Below, piece by piece: positions 16,662 to 25,996 of a DNA stretch of 64,000 nucleotides (its first letter is position 1; every line of letters begins with the position of its first letter). The notes under the pieces were generated by a model. The model did no database searches. It saw only the letters and a program-made list of their open reading frames with translations, and was not told the DNA's origin. Source of the stretch: Candidatus Saccharibacteria bacterium (GTDB taxonomy: Bacteria; Patescibacteriota; Saccharimonadia; Saccharimonadales; Saccharimonadaceae). Both the position numbers and the translations under genes were made by a program. Location: the NCBI GenBank assembly GCA_016699895.1, contig CP064991.1:496001-560000 (forward strand), in the 5' to 3' direction.

Positions 16662-17675
16662 ATGGCAACCAAAGTAGCGATTAATGGTTTTGGACGAATC
16701 GGGCGCAACGCATTTAAAATTGCACTAAATCGAGACGACATCGAAATTGTCGCCTTGAATGATCTGACGGATAACAAATCTCTAGCGCATCTATTGAAAT
16801 ACGATAGCACCTACGGAATTTATGATCACGAGGTGAGTTATGATGACGATGGCGTCATCGTTGACGGCAAACATTTCAAAGTTTTATCAGTCAAAGATCC
16901 AGCCGAACTGCCATGGCGTGATTTGGGTGTCGATGTCGTCATCGAATCAACAGGTTTGTTTGTTGATCCAGCCAAAGCCAGGGCTCATGTCGATGCTGGT
17001 GCCAAAAAAGTCATTATCAGCGCTCCAGCCAAAGGTGAAGGTGCCGAGACGATCGTGATCGGTGTCAATGACGACAAACTCGGCGAGGCCGGTGATATTG
17101 TCAGTAACGCCTCGTGTACGACCAACTGTATTGCTCCGGTGATGGCGGTGCTCGAAAATAATTTCGGTGTTCAAAAAGCCATGATGACGACAGTTCATTC
17201 CTACACCCAGGATCAGCGACTACTCGATTCGCCACATAGCGATCCGCGCCGTATGCGTTCAGCTGCTGTGAATATCGTGCCAACTTCGACCGGTGCCTCG
17301 ATTGCCGCAACCGAAACGATCCCGTCGCTCAAAGGTAAATTTGGCGGCTTGAGCCTGCGCGTACCAACACCGGTCGTTTCCATCTCAGATTTCGTTGTCC
17401 TATTGAAACGCCGCACTACCAAAGAGGAAATTAATGAAGTTATGCGCAAGGCAGCTAGTGAACCATATTACCAGGGTATTTTGGACGTGACCGACGAGGA
17501 ATTAGTGTCGAGCGATTTCATTGGCAATTCCTGCTCGAGTACTGTCGACCTGAATCTGACTGATGTCGTCGATGGTGACTTGGTAAAGGTCGTCAGCTGG
17601 TATGATAATGAGTGGGGCTACAGCAATCGCCTCGTCGAGCTAACTGCTGATGTAGCAAAAATATTGGAGCAATAA
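16662..17675 (+). CDS. gap: Glyceraldehyde-3-phosphate dehydrogenase
   Basis: 337 residues. N-terminal NAD-binding motif INGFGRIGRNAFK, catalytic Cys in SNASCTTNCIAP, and the C-terminal WYDNEWGYSNR signature. It oxidises glyceraldehyde 3-phosphate to 1,3-bisphosphoglycerate. First gene of the central-carbon cluster; rpiB starts five bases after its stop codon, so the pair is co-transcribed. Confidence 0.98.
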   Translation: MATKVAINGFGRIGRNAFKIALNRDDIEIVALNDLTDNKSLAHLLKYDSTYGIYDHEVSYDDDGVIVDGKHFKVLSVKDPAELPWRDLGVDVVIESTGLFVDPAKARAHVDAGAKKVIISAPAKGEGAETIVIGVNDDKLGEAGDIVSNASCTTNCIAPVMAVLENNFGVQKAMMTTVHSYTQDQRLLDSPHSDPRRMRSAAVNIVPTSTGASIAATETIPSLKGKFGGLSLRVPTPVVSISDFVVLLKRRTTKEEINEVMRKAASEPYYQGILDVTDEELVSSDFIGNSCSSTVDLNLTDVVDGDLVKVVSWYDNEWGYSNRLVELTADVAKILEQ

Positions 17676-17679
17676 AACG

Positions 17680-18132
17680 GTGAAAATTTATCTCGGTGCT
17701 GATCACAAGGGCTTTCACCTAAAGAACAAAGTGTTTGCTTATCTACAAAAACGCGGCTTTGAGGTCGAAGACGTCAGCAGTAAAGAGCTTGATCAAAATG
17801 ACGATTTTCCGCAGTTTGCAGCTGCAGTCTCTCTAAAAATTATCGGCGACGATAGCGACGCCAGGGGAATTTTACTGTGTGGCGGTGGTCAGGGTATGGC
17901 AATGGCCGCAAACCGGTTCAAAGGCGTCCGTGCGATTGTCGCTGCAACCAGCGATGATGCGCGTTGGGGTCGTAATGATAACGATGCTAATGTCTTGTCT
18001 TTGCCGGCCCGAACGCTCGAGAACGATGACGACCAATACTGGCAAGACATCGTTGATACGTTCCTCGGTACCGAGTTTAGCTCTGCTGCACGTTTTGTGA
18101 GGCGCAACCGCGAACTCGACGAACTCTCATAA
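17680..18132 (+). CDS. rpiB: RpiB-type ribose-5-phosphate isomerase
   Basis: 150 residues with a GTG start. LGADHKGFHLK, ILLCGGGQGMAMAANRFKGV and NDANVLSLPAR match the RpiB/LacA fold; the active-site Cys is kept in CGGGQG (usually CGTGxG). In the R-x-H-N-x-A-N-V-L segment the usual His appears as Asp, so activity or specificity may differ from textbook RpiB. It interconverts ribose 5-phosphate and ribulose 5-phosphate and fits the transketolase and epimerase genes nearby. Confidence 0.88.
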   Translation: MKIYLGADHKGFHLKNKVFAYLQKRGFEVEDVSSKELDQNDDFPQFAAAVSLKIIGDDSDARGILLCGGGQGMAMAANRFKGVRAIVAATSDDARWGRNDNDANVLSLPARTLENDDDQYWQDIVDTFLGTEFSSAARFVRRNRELDELS

Positions 18133-18143
18133 AGTTCTTGTGC

Positions 18144-18149
18144 TACAAT
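18144..18149 (+). promoter_or_regulatory. Extended -10 of the NUDIX gene, leaderless spacing
   Basis: TGC-TACAAT ends seven bases before ATG 18156. It supports that start over an ATG at 18138 that lies upstream of the -10. Confidence 0.6.
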
Positions 18150-18155
18150 GGAGTC

Positions 18156-18590
18156 ATGAGCCAGTCCGAAGTTAATCTACGCGTTGCCGCCAGGGCTGTT
18201 ATCGTGAAAGATGGTAAAGTCTTGATACTACGAGAAGCTTCAACCTATGCAGAAGGCACAAATATTGGAAAATGGGGAATTCCTGGTGGAAGGATCGAAG
18301 CCGCAGAATCATTTTTTGACGGTTTGCGCCGCGAGGTTCACGAAGAGACCGGTCTCGATATTGAAATTGGCGATCCAGTTCACATTGGCGAGTGGTGGCC
18401 AACTATTCATGATGTAAAGAACCACATTGTTGCTTTATTTGTGCTATGTAAACCGCTTGATGAAAACATAACGCTTAGCGAAGAACATGATGCATTTTCA
18501 TGGGTGGGGCTAGATGATTTTGCTAGCCATAATGTCATGCCGCCAGATGATGAAGTAATAGCAAAGGCTTTATCTGTTACAAAAGAGTAG
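18156..18590 (+). CDS. NUDIX hydrolase in the central-carbon cluster
   Basis: 144 residues from the start set by the -10 box. The NUDIX box is complete (PGGRIEAAESFFDGLRREVH then EETGL). The WGIPGG entry and IGEWWP/NHIVALFV strands resemble ADP-ribose or dNTP pyrophosphatases. The substrate is not known. It is followed four bases later by the epimerase gene and may share its transcript. Confidence 0.88.
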   Translation: MSQSEVNLRVAARAVIVKDGKVLILREASTYAEGTNIGKWGIPGGRIEAAESFFDGLRREVHEETGLDIEIGDPVHIGEWWPTIHDVKNHIVALFVLCKPLDENITLSEEHDAFSWVGLDDFASHNVMPPDDEVIAKALSVTKE

Positions 18591-18594
18591 GCTT

Positions 18595-19251
18595 ATGGCA
18601 GAAATTATCCCGACTATCACGGCTTATACGCCAGATGAATATACTAGGCAGATGGAAACGCTAGCGAGTTTTGCCCCTAGGCTTCACATTGATATTACTG
18701 ATGGCGATTTTGCGCCGAGTCAAACGATCAATCTAAACCAAGTCTATTGGGACAGATCTGATATGTTACATCAAATTGACCTACATCTAATGCTGCGTCG
18801 TCCGATTGATTGGCTGGATCAGATCGTTGCACTAGCGCCTGATCTAGTTATTTTCCATGCAGAGAGTGATGAATCGCAGACCGTTCTGCCGCGTATGTTC
18901 GAGCACCTACACAAGTTCGAAATCAAAGTCGGCGTGGCATTACTGCCCGAAACTAATCCAGATGATGTGAAGGAAATTATTGCGCTCTCTGATCAAGTTT
19001 TGATCTTTGGCGGGCACTTGGGCTATCAAGGTGGCGAGGCGGATCTGCGTCAGCTAGACAAAGTCGTTGCTATTCAGTCAATTAACCCTAGCGCAGAAAT
19101 CGCTTGGGATGGTGGTGCGAATCTCGATAATATAGCACAGATTGCACATGCTGGTATCGACGCGATTAACGTTGGCTCGGCGATAGTTAAATCAGACGAT
19201 CCGAGGGTATCATATTTACATCTATGCGACATAATTACAACTATATTATGA
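18595..19251 (+). CDS. rpe: Ribulose-phosphate 3-epimerase-like protein
   Basis: 218 residues with a TIM-barrel pattern. The catalytic and metal residues of Rpe can be placed: H and D in LHIDITDGDF, H in IDLHLML, and D in AWDGGANLDN. The phosphate-binding loop is divergent, and the usual DGH is DGD, so it is a distant member. It should interconvert ribulose and xylulose 5-phosphate. Its TGA overlaps the murI ATG. Confidence 0.82.
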   Translation: MAEIIPTITAYTPDEYTRQMETLASFAPRLHIDITDGDFAPSQTINLNQVYWDRSDMLHQIDLHLMLRRPIDWLDQIVALAPDLVIFHAESDESQTVLPRMFEHLHKFEIKVGVALLPETNPDDVKEIIALSDQVLIFGGHLGYQGGEADLRQLDKVVAIQSINPSAEIAWDGGANLDNIAQIAHAGIDAINVGSAIVKSDDPRVSYLHLCDIITTIL

Positions 19252-19919
19252 AAGTCGGAGTTTTTGATAGTGGCCTAGGCGGGGAAATTGTTGCCGAGCA
19301 ACTAGCAAAATTTTTTCCTGATGTCGAATTTATCACGGCGCATGATCGCGCTCACTTGCCATATGGCAATAAAACTGTACATGAGATCATTAGATTAACA
19401 GACAGGGCGATTCAACAATTACTGCCGATATGTCAAATTATCGTGATCGCCTGCAATACTGCAACTGCAGCGGCCATTAGTACACTTCGCGTTCGTTATC
19501 CAGATGTGCACTTTATTGGCTTTGAACCTGCTATAAAACCGGCGGCGCATGATACAAAACATGCCAAAATCATGGTGCTCGCAACTGATTCGACGCTGCA
19601 CTCTAATAAATATGTAATGTTGAAACAACGTTGGGCTAAAAATAGTCAGGTTATTGAGCCGGATTGTTCGACGTGGGCCGAAAAGATTGAACAGGGTAGT
19701 TTCTCTAAAAACGATCTGATGCCAATAATCGACCAGGCTAGAGCTGAAGGGGTCAATGAGATTGTCTTAGGATGCACGCATTATTTAGCTATTGAAAATG
19801 ATATAAAACAAGCTCTGCCCAAGGTCAAGATTCAGGCTCCAATTAATAGCGTGGCGCGTCGCTTGAAAGAAATTATGCTAAAATATGAGCATGCATCCAG
19901 CGACACTTCGCGAGATTAA
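19248..19919 (+). CDS. murI: Glutamate racemase
   Basis: 223 residues, shorter than the usual ~265. The start was set at 19248 because it overlaps the previous stop as ATGA and puts MKVGVFDSGLGG at the N-terminus. Both catalytic Cys are present (IACNTATA and LGCTHY). It makes D-glutamate for peptidoglycan, consistent with the PBP and carboxypeptidases of this window. It overlaps the start region of the transketolase N-subunit. Confidence 0.92.
   Translation: MKVGVFDSGLGGEIVAEQLAKFFPDVEFITAHDRAHLPYGNKTVHEIIRLTDRAIQQLLPICQIIVIACNTATAAAISTLRVRYPDVHFIGFEPAIKPAAHDTKHAKIMVLATDSTLHSNKYVMLKQRWAKNSQVIEPDCSTWAEKIEQGSFSKNDLMPIIDQARAEGVNEIVLGCTHYLAIENDIKQALPKVKIQAPINSVARRLKEIMLKYEHASSDTSRD
19879..19884 (+). 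promoter_or_regulatory. Extended -10 of the transketolase N-subunit, leaderless spacing
   Basis: TGC-TAAAAT inside the 3' end of murI, seven bases before ATG 19891. Confidence 0.55.
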
Positions 19920-20826
19920 ACAACATGCGCTCAACATGAGACGCAACATTATCAAGATGCTGTCGGCGTCTGGTAGCGGTCACACAGCTGGTCCTTTGGG
20001 ACTGGCTGATATTTTTGCTGCACTATATTTCGATATTTTACGGTACAACCGAGACGATCCGAATGATCCAGACCGCGACATCTTTGTTTTGTCGTCTGGC
20101 CATGTTGTACCGGTACAATATGCGGCACTAGCCGAAGCTGGGCTGATTCCCGAGGAGGAATTGATGACGTTACGAAAATTTAGCTCTCGTCTCCAGGGCC
20201 ATCCGGAGCGCGAGAAATTACCGTGGCTCGAAACAACCAGTGGCCCTCTAGGCTGCGGTATTAGCCAAGGCTCTGGCATGGCGTATGCTATCAAAAATAT
20301 CGATCACAACACGAAACGTCACGTGTATGTTGTTACGGGTGACGGTGAGTTAGACGAGGGTAATAACTGGGAAGCGATCATGTTTGCCAACAAGTATCAC
20401 CTGTCAAATCTAACGGTAATTGTTGATCGGAATAATATTCAAATTGACGGTGCAACTGAGGACGTGATGCCGCTCGAGCCGCTAGCCGACAAGTGGCAGA
20501 GTTTTGGCTGGCATGTGTTGCAAGTTGATGGTAATAATATCGAGAACTTTATCGATGCGTGTCAAATGGCTCGTGCGGTTACCGAACGACCAACAGTGAT
20601 CATCGCCTACACGATTCCAGGAAAAGGCGTCGATTTCATGGAGAATGATTACCATTGGCATGGCAAAGCGCCAAACGAAGAGGAAGCTCGTCGCGCATCG
20701 CGCATTAGCGCAGTTGGAGGTAATATGAAACGAGTGCTAGGATTTATCGTGGCTTTGTTGTCGGGATTAGGCATACTGTATCTAGCGATTCCAATCTGGA
20801 TTGGGCTCGAGCCAATACCCTATTAA
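19891..20826 (+). CDS. Transketolase N-terminal subunit, frameshifted onto a membrane tail
   Basis: 311 residues as read. Thiamine-diphosphate features are clear: SGSGHTAGPLG, SGPLGCGISQGSGMA, and VTGDGELDEGNNWEA with the GDG...N motif. Start 19891 is chosen over the in-frame 19885 because it lies seven bases after TAAAAT. The end is abnormal: after KAPNEEEARR the frame continues into a hydrophobic 33-residue segment. Removing one copy of a 7-base tandem repeat (CGCGCAT, 20692-20705) restores the typical end RRALAQLEVI and a TGA at 20726-20728 overlapping the membrane ATG. So the natural subunit is probably ~275 residues and soluble. It pairs with the C-subunit gene downstream. Confidence 0.88.
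   Translation: MHPATLREIKQHALNMRRNIIKMLSASGSGHTAGPLGLADIFAALYFDILRYNRDDPNDPDRDIFVLSSGHVVPVQYAALAEAGLIPEEELMTLRKFSSRLQGHPEREKLPWLETTSGPLGCGISQGSGMAYAIKNIDHNTKRHVYVVTGDGELDEGNNWEAIMFANKYHLSNLTVIVDRNNIQIDGATEDVMPLEPLADKWQSFGWHVLQVDGNNIENFIDACQMARAVTERPTVIIAYTIPGKGVDFMENDYHWHGKAPNEEEARRASRISAVGGNMKRVLGFIVALLSGLGILYLAIPIWIGLEPIPY
20692..20705 (+). repeat. 7-base tandem duplication in the transketolase gene
   Basis: Two adjacent copies of CGCGCAT (20692-20698 and 20699-20705). The extra copy shifts the reading frame by +1 and removes the expected stop codon. Confidence 0.85.
20725..20826 (+). CDS. Possible 33-residue single-span membrane peptide
   Basis: An ATG at 20725 has GGAGG four bases upstream. 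It encodes a basic start (MKRV), one membrane helix (about 5-27) and a short Pro-rich end (LEPIPY). In the restored transketolase frame this ATG overlaps the transketolase TGA (ATGA), the coupling style seen elsewhere here. In the sequence as given it is instead the fused tail of that protein. Its function is unknown. Confidence 0.5.
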   Translation: MKRVLGFIVALLSGLGILYLAIPIWIGLEPIPY

Positions 20827-21069
20827 GCGCTCAATTTTTCAGTGATTAAGCTTTAGACCGTTTGAATTACAACCCAATCGGAGGCTGATAATATTTTGGA
20901 ATTGGCGAGAGTTTATAGTGAGGGTTGTGATCGCACTGATATTCGTATTTAGGAGAGCGTTTCTCTGACGTGTCGCTAATGGGAAAAGGTCGGCAATGAG
21001 CTGCTCATTAGCTTTAGATGATATTTTTCTCTGGCAAGTACTCGATTAAACCGAAAGGGAAGGGTCGAA
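20827..21069 (+). other. Non-coding gap between the transketolase subunits
   Basis: 243 bases with no convincing gene. GGAGG near 20880 precedes an 18-codon TTG frame, probably chance. Near the end, GCTAATG (20975-20981) can pair with CATTAGC (21006-21012), or AATGAG (20995-21000) with CTCATT (21004-21009); the two pairings exclude each other. AGGGAAGGG just before 21070 is the ribosome site of the next gene. Confidence 0.4.
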
Positions 21070-22032
21070 TTGAAACCAAAAAAGCTAGAGGAAACCAGCT
21101 CTGATTCCACTCGCGCTGGTTTTGGGCGAGGTCTCGCACAGGCGGGTGAAAATAATGTAAATGTTGTGGCGCTCACGGCGGATCTAGCAGAATCAGTTCA
21201 ATTTCATCATTTCGCCGAACGATTTCCGGAACGTTTTATCGAGGTCGGAATTGCTGAGCAGAATCTAGTGACGGTTGCGAGCGGTATGGCGCATGTTGGC
21301 AAGATTCCGTTTACCGGGAGTTATGCGGCGTTTAGTCCAGGTCGCAACTGGGAACAAATCCGCACTACTATAGCCCTGAATAACCAGCCGGTCAAGATCG
21401 TTGGCTCGCACGCAGGTCTGAATGTTGGTCCAGATGGTGCAACGCATCAGGTGTTAGAGGACATTGCGCTAATGCGAACGTTGCCACATATGGTAGTCAT
21501 TGCGCCAGGCGATGCAGTTGAGGCCGAAAAGGTCGCACAGGCAGTGGCGAGCGATAGCCGACCAACCTACATTCGGCTCGCTCGCGAAAAATCACCAATT
21601 TTCTCGACTGATGATTCACCGTTTGAAATCGGACCTGCTTATGTGTTGCGAGAAGGCTCGGATATTTCTCTATTATCGACAGGTACTATGACGGCGCAGG
21701 TGCTACTGGCGGCCGATCAGTTGGCTCACCAGGGCGTATTGGCTGAGGTTGTTCATGTTCCGACAATTAAACCTCTCGATGAGGAAACAATTTTGAAATC
21801 AGTGAGGAAAACGGGCAACGCTGTTACTATCGAGGAGCATCAAATTACTGGTGGTTTTGGCTCGGCGATTGCCGAGTTACTAGGTGATCAGTTGCCAACT
21901 AAAATGAAACGAATTGGGGTGAACGATCAGTTCGGTCAATCTGGGACGGCGGCTGAACTACTCGACTACTATGGTCTAACTGCGGATAAAATGGTGCAGA
22001 CAATCACAGAATTTTTGTCCCAGTCCAGATAA
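21070..22032 (+). CDS. Transketolase C-terminal subunit
   Basis: 320 residues with a TTG start behind AGGGAAGGG. It contains the pyrimidine-binding domain (ALTADLAESVQFHHF, ERFIEVGIAEQNLVTVASGM, FTGSYAAFSPGRNWEQIR) with the catalytic Glu in GIAEQN, and the C-terminal transketolase domain (VVHVPTIKPLDEETI). Split transketolases act as alpha2beta2 enzymes. It moves two-carbon units between pentose, triose and hexose phosphates. An fba promoter lies across its 3' end. Confidence 0.95.
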   Translation: MKPKKLEETSSDSTRAGFGRGLAQAGENNVNVVALTADLAESVQFHHFAERFPERFIEVGIAEQNLVTVASGMAHVGKIPFTGSYAAFSPGRNWEQIRTTIALNNQPVKIVGSHAGLNVGPDGATHQVLEDIALMRTLPHMVVIAPGDAVEAEKVAQAVASDSRPTYIRLAREKSPIFSTDDSPFEIGPAYVLREGSDISLLSTGTMTAQVLLAADQLAHQGVLAEVVHVPTIKPLDEETILKSVRKTGNAVTIEEHQITGGFGSAIAELLGDQLPTKMKRIGVNDQFGQSGTAAELLDYYGLTADKMVQTITEFLSQSR

Positions 22033-22043
22033 AGTGCTACAAT
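22015..22043 (+). promoter_or_regulatory. Sigma-70 promoter of fba
   Basis: TTGTCC (22015-22020), 17 bases, TGC-TACAAT (-10 at 22038-22043). The leader is about 25 bases with CGGGAGGGA before ATG 22075. Confidence 0.7.
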
Positions 22044-22074
22044 ATAAGCATAAATTCAAACCTCGGGAGGGAAT

Positions 22075-22980
22075 ATGTCAATTAGAGAGATCAGAGAGCG
22101 GACGCTGCGAGCGCGGCATTTAATGCAGCGTGCCCGAACGCAGCATTTTGCTGTCGGCGCATTTAATGTTGACGATCAGGAAACATTACGGGCTATTGCA
22201 GCGGCAGCTAAAAAATTAAACTCGCCGGTACTCGTCGAGGTTAGTCACGAGGAAGCCCAGGCGATGGGGCTCGAAAATATGCGCGATTTAGTAGATAACT
22301 ATCGTGAGGAACTGGGCATTGAAATGTATATTAACCTCGACCATAGTCCAACGGTCGAGGCTTCCAAAGCGGCAATTGATGTTGGCTATGAATTCATCCA
22401 TATCGATATTAGTCAGGCTAATCATGACGCTAGTGACGAGGAAATTATTCGGGCTACTAGGGAAGTTGTAGAATATGCTAAATTTACCGGCGCTCTCATC
22501 GAGAGTGAGCCACATTACTTTGGCGGATCGTCTAATCTGCACACTGAAACTATAGATTACGAAGAAATCAAGAAAACGTTCTCGACACCAGATGGCTCAC
22601 GTGTATTTGTCGAGGCGACGGGTATCGATACGTTTGCGGCAGCGGTCGGGAACTTGCACGGTAAATATCCCGTACCAAAGGAACTGGATCTCGAACTCCT
22701 AGGCTCTATTCGCCAGGCGATCGATTGTAATATCAGTTTACATGGTGGTTCCGGTACGCCGCTCCATTATTTCGAATCGGCCGCTCAGATCGGCGTGAGC
22801 AAGGTTAACGTTAATAGCGATCTCAGGATTGCTTATCGGACGACGCTAGAACGGGTATTGCGTGAGAATCCTGATCAATATGCCGTTATGAAATTGATGA
22901 ACACAGTGCGCGACGAAGTGCAGAAGGTGGTTGAGGAAAAAATATCGGCCTTTGGTAGCGCAGGAAAGGCAGTGCTCTAG
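22075..22980 (+). CDS. fba: Class II fructose-bisphosphate aldolase
   Basis: 301 residues. Zinc and phosphate residues can be placed: NLDHSPT, the Glu in IESEPHYFGG, NLHGKYPVP and SLHGGSGTP, with VNVNSDLR near the end. It cleaves fructose 1,6-bisphosphate to triose phosphates; tagatose-bisphosphate aldolase is a possible alternative in the same fold. The PfkB kinase begins on the base after its stop codon, so the two are coupled. Confidence 0.94.
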   Translation: MSIREIRERTLRARHLMQRARTQHFAVGAFNVDDQETLRAIAAAAKKLNSPVLVEVSHEEAQAMGLENMRDLVDNYREELGIEMYINLDHSPTVEASKAAIDVGYEFIHIDISQANHDASDEEIIRATREVVEYAKFTGALIESEPHYFGGSSNLHTETIDYEEIKKTFSTPDGSRVFVEATGIDTFAAAVGNLHGKYPVPKELDLELLGSIRQAIDCNISLHGGSGTPLHYFESAAQIGVSKVNVNSDLRIAYRTTLERVLRENPDQYAVMKLMNTVRDEVQKVVEEKISAFGSAGKAVL

Positions 22981-23973
22981 GTGGCCACCCCGAAACCGCT
23001 AACATTTCTCTGTGTTGGCTCGGCCGTACAGGATGTATTTTTGTCGCATTCTTCGGAATTTGTTCCAGTATGTGAGAGCCCTGAGGAGTGTTTTTTCAAT
23101 ATCCCACTCGGTGACAAAGTAAATGTCAATCGAATTGATTTTTCAACTGGTGGCGGGGCTACGAATGCAGCTACGACGTTTGTCCGGGCTGGCGAAAACG
23201 CGATATTTTTGGGACAAATTGCGCACGATCCAGCCGGTGCGGCTGTTATGCATATGCTCGACGAGGAGGGAATTGACGCGACGCATGCCAAATATTCATC
23301 ACGATACCACACAGGCTATTCGGTACTGCTGTTAGCACCTGGTGGTGAGCGAACAATTTTGACGTATCGTGGCGCTAGCACTCATTTTCATCCCGAAAAC
23401 TTTGATTTGAATAACGTCGAAACGCAATTTGATTGGGCGTATGTCTCAAGCCTCAATGGTCATTTTGAGATTTTGTCGAGACTATTCGATCAAATAAAAG
23501 CGCGCGGTGGCAAGATTGCTTTCAACCCTGGTCAGGGTGAGTTGGCTCGACCGGACAAGCTGAAGCCGTTACTGGCTGATGTCGATATTTTGCTCGCTAA
23601 CAAAGAAGAGCTGGCAAAATGCTTCAGCGGTGCATCACTAGAGGAGCTGGTACGACGGGCGCATAGTTACTGTCCAGTTGTCGTAGGAACTGATGGCTCA
23701 AATGGGGCGGTTGCCATCGACAAAACTTCGTTTGCTCGTTCCGGATTATACAATCCATCATCGCGAGTCATCGATCGCACTGGCGCTGGTGATTCGTTCG
23801 GGTCGGCATTTGTTTTGGCCTATGCAAAAGGGTTGGGGCTAAAAAAGGCATTGATATACGGCGCCGCTAACAGTGATTCCGTAGTACAAAAGATTGGTGC
23901 CAAAGCCGGCATTTTACGTAGCTACGACGGACTAAAAGACATGAACATCACAGTCCGACCAGCTAATTACTAG
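22981..23973 (+). CDS. PfkB-family sugar kinase
   Basis: 330 residues, GTG start directly after the fba stop. Ribokinase-fold signatures: [18 protein letters not shown] (first PfkB motif) and [20 protein letters not shown] (second motif, with catalytic Asp in GAGD). The direct link to fba makes a hexose-phosphate kinase such as 6-phosphofructokinase or 1-phosphofructokinase the leading guess, but ribokinase- and adenosine-kinase-like members share these motifs. The polar insert near 30-50 is unusual. Confidence 0.88.
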   Translation: MATPKPLTFLCVGSAVQDVFLSHSSEFVPVCESPEECFFNIPLGDKVNVNRIDFSTGGGATNAATTFVRAGENAIFLGQIAHDPAGAAVMHMLDEEGIDATHAKYSSRYHTGYSVLLLAPGGERTILTYRGASTHFHPENFDLNNVETQFDWAYVSSLNGHFEILSRLFDQIKARGGKIAFNPGQGELARPDKLKPLLADVDILLANKEELAKCFSGASLEELVRRAHSYCPVVVGTDGSNGAVAIDKTSFARSGLYNPSSRVIDRTGAGDSFGSAFVLAYAKGLGLKKALIYGAANSDSVVQKIGAKAGILRSYDGLKDMNITVRPANY

Positions 23974-23995
23974 ATCAAACGCAGCATTTTTGGCG

Positions 23996-24001
23996 TATAA
24001 T
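23996..24001 (+). promoter_or_regulatory. -10 of uvrB, leaderless spacing
   Basis: TATAAT ends seven bases before ATG 24008. It excludes the in-frame TTG at 23990, which would lie upstream of the -10. Confidence 0.6.
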
Positions 24002-24007
24002 ATAAAG

Positions 24008-25972
24008 ATGTCCAAGTTCCAGCTTCATACTAAATTCAAACCGACGGGTGACCAGCCTACAGCTATTTCTGCACTGGTGAACGGACTAGAGGGTGGCGAG
24101 AAGTTTCAAACATTGCTGGGTGTAACTGGTTCAGGTAAAACTTTTACGATGGCCAATGTCATTGCGCAGGTGCAGAAACCGACGCTAGTGCTCGCGCATA
24201 ACAAAACCCTCGCTGCGCAATTATTTAGTGAATTCAAACAATTTTTCCCGAACAACGAGGTGCATTATTTCGTATCCTATTTTGATTATTATCAACCAGA
24301 GGCTTATATTGCGAGCAGCGACACCTATATCGAAAAGGATTCAAAGATCAACGAGGAAATTGATCGTTTGCGCCATGCGGCGACCTCGGCGCTACTGACG
24401 AGGCGCGATACGATTATCGTGGCCAGCGTGTCCTGTATCTATGGTATCGGTTCACCGGCTGATTATGCCGACATGTCGATCAAAGCATCGGTTGGCCAGC
24501 CTTACAAACAAGACAAATTTATTCGCCATCTCAATGATATCCAGTATCATCGTAACGACATTGATTTTGCGCGCGGAACCTTTCGCGTACGTGGCGATAC
24601 AATCGATATTTTTCCGAGCGGCAGCGAAATTGCCGTCCGATTAGAATTCTTTGGCGACGATATTGAACGCATTGTGCGGATTGATCCACTAACGGGCGAG
24701 GTCATTGACCAGCCAAATGATGTTAAGATCTTCCCGACCAGTCACTACGTTACACCGCGCGAACGTATGGCGGGGGTGATCGAAAAGATTCGCACTGAGT
24801 TCGACGATAGATTGGCCTATTTTGAAAAGAATCAAAAATATCTCGAGGCGCAACGTCTGGCGCAACGAACCAAATTCGATCTCGAAATGCTGGAACAGAC
24901 TGGTTTTGTAAAAGGCATCGAAAACTACTCACGCTATTTGACCAATCGTGAACCAGGCGAACAGCCAGCGACGCTACTCGACTATTTCCCGGACGACTTT
25001 TTGATGTTTATCGACGAATCGCATATGACTGTTCCACAGGTGCGCGGCATGTATAACGGCGATCGCGCGCGCAAGGAAACGCTCGTTGACTACGGTTTTC
25101 GGCTGCCAAGTGCCCTCGATAATCGCCCCTTGAGATTCGATGAGTTTGAACGCCATATCAATAAAATGATTTTTGTCTCAGCGACTCCAGCTGACTATGA
25201 ATTGCAACATTCGCCCGAGCCGATTCGCCAGGTCATTCGACCGACTGGCCTATTGGACCCGGTGATCGAGGTGCGTCCTAGCCAGCATCAGGTCGACGAT
25301 CTCGTTGCTGAGATTCGTGATCGAACCTCGAAAGGTCAGCGCGTACTAGTCACCACTCTCACCAAACGCATGGCCGAGGATCTATCAGCATATTTATTGG
25401 AACTTGATATCAAAACTGCCTATATTCATAGCGAGGTTGATACACTGGAGCGCAGCGACATTTTGCGACAACTGCGTGAGGGTGTTTTTGACGTGCTAGT
25501 CGGTATCAACTTGCTGCGTGAGGGCTTGGATTTGCCCGAAGTATCGTTAGTGGCAATTATTGACGCCGACAAAGAAGGTTTCCTGCGCTCTGAATCGGCG
25601 CTGATCCAGACGATTGGTCGTGCCGCTCGTCATCTCGACGGTAGAGTGATTATGTATGCTGACAATATAACTGGGTCGATGCGCCGTGCTATCGATGAGA
25701 CCAATAATCGCCGCATGGTTCAGGAACATTACAATCAGGAACATAATATTACCCCGACATCAATTGCAAAAAAGATTGACGAGGGTTTGCGCGCTATTAT
25801 TCCTGCTCGGGACGACAAGCCGAAACTCAACCTAGCAAAGATTCCAAAGGACGAATATGCTGGTTTGATCCGTGATCTAACGGCACAAATGGAACTAGCT
25901 GCGGCTAATCTAGAGTTCGAAAAAGCCGCCGATCTGCGTGATACCATCGCCGAGATCCGGGCAAAGTTGTAA
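24008..25972 (+). CDS. uvrB: Excinuclease ABC subunit B
   Basis: 654 residues from the ATG fixed by the -10 box; the protein then begins [20 protein letters not shown], as UvrB normally does. Walker A is [10 protein letters not shown], the damage-probing beta-hairpin is [13 protein letters not shown], helicase motifs include [12 protein letters not shown] and [19 protein letters not shown], and the UVR motif ([15 protein letters not shown]) ends the protein. It is the damage-verifying helicase-like subunit of nucleotide excision repair. Confidence 0.98.
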   Translation: MSKFQLHTKFKPTGDQPTAISALVNGLEGGEKFQTLLGVTGSGKTFTMANVIAQVQKPTLVLAHNKTLAAQLFSEFKQFFPNNEVHYFVSYFDYYQPEAYIASSDTYIEKDSKINEEIDRLRHAATSALLTRRDTIIVASVSCIYGIGSPADYADMSIKASVGQPYKQDKFIRHLNDIQYHRNDIDFARGTFRVRGDTIDIFPSGSEIAVRLEFFGDDIERIVRIDPLTGEVIDQPNDVKIFPTSHYVTPRERMAGVIEKIRTEFDDRLAYFEKNQKYLEAQRLAQRTKFDLEMLEQTGFVKGIENYSRYLTNREPGEQPATLLDYFPDDFLMFIDESHMTVPQVRGMYNGDRARKETLVDYGFRLPSALDNRPLRFDEFERHINKMIFVSATPADYELQHSPEPIRQVIRPTGLLDPVIEVRPSQHQVDDLVAEIRDRTSKGQRVLVTTLTKRMAEDLSAYLLELDIKTAYIHSEVDTLERSDILRQLREGVFDVLVGINLLREGLDLPEVSLVAIIDADKEGFLRSESALIQTIGRAARHLDGRVIMYADNITGSMRRAIDETNNRRMVQEHYNQEHNITPTSIAKKIDEGLRAIIPARDDKPKLNLAKIPKDEYAGLIRDLTAQMELAAANLEFEKAADLRDTIAEIRAKL

Positions 25973-25996
25973 ATTATGCAACTAAACGAACATAAA

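Noticed and set aside
23990..24007. TTG at 23990 as the uvrB start
   Set aside because: It lies upstream of the TATAAT at 23996-24001 and would add residues not found at the UvrB N-terminus.
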